From Diplonema papillatum (lineage: Eukaryota > Euglenozoa > Diplonemea > Diplonemida > Diplonemidae), in assembly GCA_030068145.1 (NCBI GenBank), contig JAPJBO010000367.1, positions 62,001 to 126,000 of the forward strand: a stretch of 64,000 bases of DNA. The letters run 5' to 3'. The notes under the pieces were generated by a model, which saw nothing but the letters and a program-made list of their open reading frames with translations, was not told the DNA's origin and did not search any database. Positions 63,058-64,000 of this stretch are shown one piece after another (positions within the stretch are counted from its first letter, which is position 1; every line of letters starts with the position of its first letter). The position numbers and the translations under genes are program-made.

Positions 63058-64000
63058 ATGGAGCTCGCCGTCGTGAAAGGCGAAGCGGCGCACGACGCCG
63101 CGTCCGGCTTCTTCTTGCTCCGCACGGCGGGCGCCGCCGGCGCCGGGTCCGGGGAGAAGAAGACGATCGTCTGCAGCAGCTGCAACCCGCTGCTCCACGC
63201 CGTGTGCCGGCAGCAGCACCGCCCCCCACCCCTGCTTCCGTCTCCGCCCGCTCGCCGGTGCTCCCTTGACCAGGCCCCCGGCCCTCCAGCAAAAGGGAAG
63301 AGCGCGTTGGAACCAAAACCGGGCGAGACCCAGACTTTGCTCCGCTCCCCCTTACACTCTCGGATCCATGGGTCGGCGGTGGAGTGTGTGTACGTGCCGC
63401 CCGCCGTCAGGCTGCGGAAAGCGGGGGCATCGGAAGACAAAAGCACAAACAGCGGCCGCCGGGAAACACACACAACCGGGCATCTACCCACCGTCGCCGT
63501 GCAGGCGGCGGAGGACGACCGGATGCTGGACGGGGAAGTAGCAGCAGCCAAGGGAGAGGGCCCCGGCGCGACCGCGAATGAGACCGCGCCGGAGCCGAGC
63601 GGCGGCAGCGCGCCGCCGGCCGGGAAAGGGGGGAAGAAGCGGGGGCAGAAGAAGCAGGCGGCGCCGTGCGCCGAGGCCGCGGGCGGCGCACCGGCACCCG
63701 GTTACGCCCTGCGCTGGGCGCCGTCGCACACCGCGCTGGTCACGATCACGGAGCAGAACCGCCCCGGGCTGGTCCGCGACGTGACGGCCTGCACCGAGAA
63801 GCAGGGCGACGGTTTGACCGAGCACGGGTTCACCAGCTACCTCCGCCGGTTCGCCTATTCAACCGCACCCGCCGCAAAAGAGCTCTGGCTGGGGGCGAAA
63901 GCGCGCCAAGCCGCGTGGAACGCTGGGCAAGCCGTGCTGTTGACTGAACGGTACTGCGACGACCCGGAGAAGCTGGAGGAAGCGTTGGCGAAGATGCAGT
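63058..64000 (+). CDS. Unrecognised protein with a possible ACT-like segment, truncated by the window end
   Basis: ATG at 63058 opens a frame with no stop to base 64000 (314 codons seen). The N-terminus is MELAVVKGEAAHDAASGFF. The middle is Pro/Ala/Gly-rich and basic (KGGKKRGQKKQ). From about residue 221 it becomes ordered: YALRWAPSHTALVTITEQN, then RPGLVRDVTACTEKQGD. The pattern x-L-V-x-I-x-x-x-x-R-P-G-L-V-x-D-V resembles the start of an ACT regulatory domain, but only that part fits. The next residues (LWLGAKARQAAWNAGQAVL) look helical. An intron may lie within the low-complexity part, so the start is provisional. Confidence 0.45.
   Translation, partial: MELAVVKGEAAHDAASGFFLLRTAGAAGAGSGEKKTIVCSSCNPLLHAVCRQQHRPPPLLPSPPARRCSLDQAPGPPAKGKSALEPKPGETQTLLRSPLHSRIHGSAVECVYVPPAVRLRKAGASEDKSTNSGRRETHTTGHLPTVAVQAAEDDRMLDGEVAAAKGEGPGATANETAPEPSGGSAPPAGKGGKKRGQKKQAAPCAEAAGGAPAPGYALRWAPSHTALVTITEQNRPGLVRDVTACTEKQGDGLTEHGFTSYLRRFAYSTAPAAKELWLGAKARQAAWNAGQAVLLTERYCDDPEKLEEALAKMQ

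Overview
This is nuclear DNA from a GC-rich, intron-containing eukaryote, most likely a unicellular protist. Genes are spliced at GT-AG introns with pyrimidine-rich acceptors, there are no operons, and interspersed repeats occupy more sequence than genes. The recognisable proteins are eukaryotic: a RalGAP/tuberin-type GAP, a MAK/RCK-like CMGC kinase, 40S ribosomal protein S9, a nuclear-encoded mitochondrial uS12-like protein, an OFA-type MFS carrier, an EF-hand/coiled-coil protein and a PB1 protein. A nuclear copy of mitochondrial uS12 would fit a lineage with a reduced mitochondrial genome, for example a myzozoan alveolate. That placement is inference; the taxon cannot be fixed from this window.

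Layout. 1-6.4 kb: the 3' part of a large RalGAP-like gene whose exon phases can be followed to its stop codon. 6.7-7.1 kb: a decayed duplicate of its last exon and 3' UTR. 11.3-12.6 kb: the mitochondrial uS12-like gene. 14.0-17.8 kb: tandem duplicates leading into a large unrecognised gene with internal repeats. 20.8-22.4 kb: the MFS carrier followed by two decayed copies of its 3' end. 26.0-28.0 kb: short foldback elements and a 1.5-kb element with about 0.5-kb terminal inverted repeats and a 114-codon ORF. 28.6 and 34.2 kb: two RPS9 genes encoding identical proteins. 30-33.5 kb: satellites, a retroelement remnant and a long GA tract. 36.1-37.7 kb: three decayed copies of a first exon ahead of an apparently intact small mitochondrial-type membrane protein. 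42.7-44.1 kb: the kinase. 44.2-45.2 kb: an 82-bp satellite. 46.3-49.1 kb: the EF-hand gene and its 3' duplicates. 51.2-54.6 kb: the PB1 gene with duplicates on both sides. 56.6-57.0 kb: a miniature hAT element with a clean 8-bp target duplication. 58.1-60.3 kb: a second copy of the 1.5-kb element, split by a nested insertion. 61.8-62.8 kb: a segment with three repeated C-x2-H-x4-C-x2-C motifs between identical 45-bp direct repeats. 63.1 kb to the end: the start of another gene.

The most unusual theme is 'gene-end echoes'. At least six loci carry tandem, partial, decaying copies of a gene terminus: 3' ends downstream (RalGAP, MFS, EF-hand, PB1) or 5' ends upstream (small mitochondrial gene, PB1, and probably the 876-codon ORF). 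A second theme is a pair of related SINE-like subfamilies, with about a dozen copies in all, one lying inside an intron. The third is the long-TIR element whose only ORF is conserved but matches no transposase I recognise.

The genes do not form a single pathway. This is an ordinary mosaic of housekeeping and signalling genes in a repeat-rich genome.
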